DNA of 8,192 bases from Gammaproteobacteria bacterium (GTDB lineage Bacteria > Pseudomonadota > Gammaproteobacteria > Methylococcales > UBA2780). The notes beneath the pieces were generated by a model. That model saw only the letters and a list, made by a program, of their open reading frames with translations, was not told where the DNA came from and searched no databases. The DNA lies in the NCBI GenBank assembly GCA_003646305.1, contig QNFJ01000095.1, forward strand, positions 1-8,192, given 5' to 3'. The position numbers and the translations under genes were made by a program. Shown here piece by piece: positions 6,911-8,192 of the stretch (its first letter is position 1; each line of letters opens with the position of its first letter).

Positions 6911-7456
6911 TTATAAATCGTGAACCTTTTTAAACGCATTCATTAACGCAGTGGGCTGATGCTTTTTGTTCTTTTTATTCAGCACATAAACAACCGTTTC
7001 ATCTTTTGGGCCTGAACCAATATCGGTAAAACGGTAGAGCGCTTCACCAACGGCTTTAAAAGAAACTAAATCAGCCCATTCACTAAAAACATAGATCCGT
7101 CCGCCGGTATGGATCTCACCATAAAAGCCTGTTGCAACCCCTTCGGCGTTACCATCAAACAGATCGACCCCACCAAGACCTGAAAGCATTTTCTTATCTT
7201 TTTCCTGCAAACCGAAAACAACCGTCTCACCATTAGGGGCTGCACCAATACGGGTTAAACGATACGCTGTTTCACCTACAACAAGAAAACTCTGATACGT
7301 CTTAAGATCATCAAAGATATAAAGCCGACCATCAACTTCTATTTCATAATAATCATTTACATTGTAATGTGGTGCAACAATTACAGTCGCTCCAACCAAT
7401 AGAGTTGAGAGGACAAGCCCTGCCACCAGTAGCCTCTTTGTTAACTTCACAGTCAT
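6911..7456 (-). CDS. Exported protein with two copies of an unrecognised ~54-residue domain
   Basis: I do not recognise the family. The 181-residue product starts with a basic segment and a hydrophobic stretch (about 9-28), which could be an uncleaved anchor or a signal peptide with cleavage near VAP. After it come two copies of one domain, residues 36-89 and 112-165, 26 of 54 positions identical by eye. The shared pattern is YxEI, GR(L/I)Y(I/V)F, SFxxVGExxYR, TxIG, P, ETVV, L and a lysine-rich end (KDKK/KNKK). The predicted short beta strands would suit a small beta-rich periplasmic domain. A glycine-rich linker (92-110) joins the copies, and a basic tail (166-181) ends the protein. The annotated ATG has GGAG only 2 bases away; the GTG two codons later (7450-7448) has it at 8 bases and is the better start. 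It diverges from the cytochrome c gene and has its own terminator. Confidence 0.8.
   Translation of the reverse strand: MTVKLTKRLLVAGLVLSTLLVGATVIVAPHYNVNDYYEIEVDGRLYIFDDLKTYQSFLVVGETAYRLTRIGAAPNGETVVFGLQEKDKKMLSGLGGVDLFDGNAEGVATGFYGEIHTGGRIYVFSEWADLVSFKAVGEALYRFTDIGSGPKDETVVYVLNKKNKKHQPTALMNAFKKVHDL
6962..7351 (-). repeat. Internal domain duplication, two 162-bp units
   Basis: The coding units 7190-7351 (first copy) and 6962-7123 (second copy) encode the two related 54-residue domains with no gap in the hand alignment. The copies are clearly related in protein but have diverged at DNA level, so the duplication is old. Confidence 0.85.
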
Positions 7457-7548
7457 CTCTCCAGGAAAAATCCGAATATTAATCAGTCAAGATGACGAAA
7501 CGTTCACGCCCCTTCGTAGATAGAAAATTTGCATTCACTTCAAGTACA

Positions 7549-7561
7549 ATTGACGGTCAAT
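7549..7561. promoter_or_regulatory. Perfect 13-bp palindrome over the candidate -35 box
   Basis: ATTGACGGTCAAT is a perfect inverted repeat (6-bp arms around G7555). It contains the TTGACG proposed as the -35 of the cytochrome gene and lies between two divergent genes, the layout of an operator. The arms are TTGAC/GTCAA with a 1-nt centre, so it does not fit the FNR/Anr spacing of 4. The binding factor is unknown. Confidence 0.35.
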
Positions 7562-7577
7562 AACAGCCAGTTATTTT
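7550..7577 (+). promoter_or_regulatory. Candidate sigma-70 promoter of the cytochrome c gene
   Basis: TTGACG (7550-7555) and TATTTT (7572-7577) are separated by 16 bases, about 50 bases upstream of the ATG. The -35 is near consensus and the -10 is moderate. Confidence 0.45.
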
Positions 7578-7627
7578 ACCTTAATTAACGACAGGCCCAG
7601 CCTGCTTACTCAAGAGATTCCATCCCC

Positions 7628-7933
7628 ATGAAAAAATTTGCTACCGCAGCAGCCTTAACCCTGACCTGTACCTTAGCCCAAGCGAGTGACTATACACCTG
7701 CTGCAGGGATACCAGCCGCACAGATATTCTCCGAAGCCTGCGCCTCTTGCCACGGGGATGCGGGCAGCGGAAAATTTGGCTTCCTGCTCAAACTTACCGA
7801 AACAACACTCTCTAAGGAACAAATTATTAACAGGATATGGGCTGGCGGCACATTAATGCCCGAATACCCCAATATCAAATCTGACCAATTAGCCAAACTT
7901 GCCGATTACATCAAGGCATTATCCGCGGAATAA
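7628..7933 (+). CDS. Small periplasmic monoheme c-type cytochrome
   Basis: The 101-residue precursor has a signal peptide (MKKFATAAA..., cleavage after AQA at residue 19) and a mature part of about 82 residues. One heme site, CASCH (C38, C41, H42), binds heme covalently. M77 in GGTLMPEYP is the likely second axial ligand, followed by the usual C-terminal helix (DQLAKLADYIKAL). It should carry electrons in the periplasm. The small class I fold resembles NirC-like and cytochrome c5/c6-like carriers, but no partner is fixed by sequence. The nearby NosR makes a respiratory link possible, though the two genes are apart and on opposite strands. The ribosome binding site is weak (AAGAGA, about 10 bases before the ATG). 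It diverges from the duplicated-domain gene. Confidence 0.93.
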   Translation: MKKFATAAALTLTCTLAQASDYTPAAGIPAAQIFSEACASCHGDAGSGKFGFLLKLTETTLSKEQIINRIWAGGTLMPEYPNIKSDQLAKLADYIKALSAE

Positions 7934-7989
7934 GTTGATTAACCTCTTTTTAGCCGACACTTACCCCGCAAGAACTTCCCATCCCTGTT

Positions 7990-8007
7990 TACGGGTAATA
8001 CGGGTAA
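7990..8007. repeat. Tandem direct repeat of 9 bp before cmoA
   Basis: TACGGGTAA occurs twice head to tail with no mismatch. The second copy runs into ACCCG, giving CGGGTAAACCCG, and the region also allows a small GTTTAC/GTAAAC hairpin. It ends 26 bases before the cmoA start. No known site is recognised. Confidence 0.6.
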
Positions 8008-8033
8008 ACCCGATCCAGTTCTAACGCTCTTTT

Positions 8034-8192
8034 ATGGCTCACGACTCCATTTACGCCCACACTCATCAAGAGATTGCTGATTTTGTTTTTGACGAGCAGG
8101 TTGCTAGCGTCTTTCAGGATATGATCCAACGCTCGGTCCCCGGCTATAAAACCATTATTTCGGCCATTGGCCTGCTCACCGAGCGTTTTGCA
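8034..8192 (+). CDS. cmoA: Carboxy-S-adenosyl-L-methionine synthase, N-terminal part
   Basis: CmoA converts S-adenosylmethionine and prephenate to carboxy-SAM, which CmoB uses to make the cmo5U34 wobble modification in certain tRNAs, including a leucine tRNA. Only the first 53 residues are present; the gene runs off the right edge. [20 protein letters not shown] (19-38) matches the E. coli CmoA start ([20 protein letters not shown]) almost residue for residue, and the following [13 protein letters not shown] also fits. An in-frame TAA at 8022-8024 and no other start codon between fix the ATG, although no clear ribosome binding site precedes it. cmoB usually follows and would lie beyond the window. 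Confidence 0.93.
   Translation, partial: [53 protein letters not shown]

Overview
The window looks like part of a gammaproteobacterial chromosome, probably from the Pseudomonadales/Oceanospirillales side and possibly marine. The reasons are the tRNA-Leu to trigger factor order, an LpxL that keeps all the E. coli-type motifs, the start of cmoA, and a NosR-family respiratory protein. Genus cannot be named from this sequence. There is no insertion sequence, phage gene, integrase or CRISPR array, and no gene-free stretch longer than 300 bases.

Layout, left to right. On the minus strand lie trigger factor (cut by the left edge), a tRNA-Leu(UAG) just upstream of it, and lpxL (TTG start). On the plus strand is a CPBP-family membrane protease with its own candidate promoter. 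A small exported protein of unknown function on the minus strand overlaps the protease's 3' end tail to tail. A plus-strand crotonase-fold gene follows; its active-site residues fit an enoyl-CoA isomerase better than a hydratase. It converges on a full-length nosR on the minus strand. A strong terminator separates nosR from an exported minus-strand protein built from two copies of a domain I do not recognise. Divergent from that gene is a small periplasmic c-type cytochrome, followed by the first 53 codons of cmoA.

How the genes relate. The left part is housekeeping: nascent-chain folding, a leucine tRNA and lipid A acylation. The right part has an envelope and redox flavour: NosR (flavin plus iron-sulfur membrane protein), a cytochrome c and a duplicated-domain exported protein. 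The direction changes and the terminator argue that most are separate transcription units. NosR is an orphan here: neither nosZ nor nosDFYL is adjacent. The most interesting items are the orphan nosR with an operator-like site in front of it, the duplicated-domain protein, the catalytic residues of the crotonase-fold protein, and a perfect 13-bp palindrome on the likely -35 box of the cytochrome gene. I found no clear new multi-gene system.
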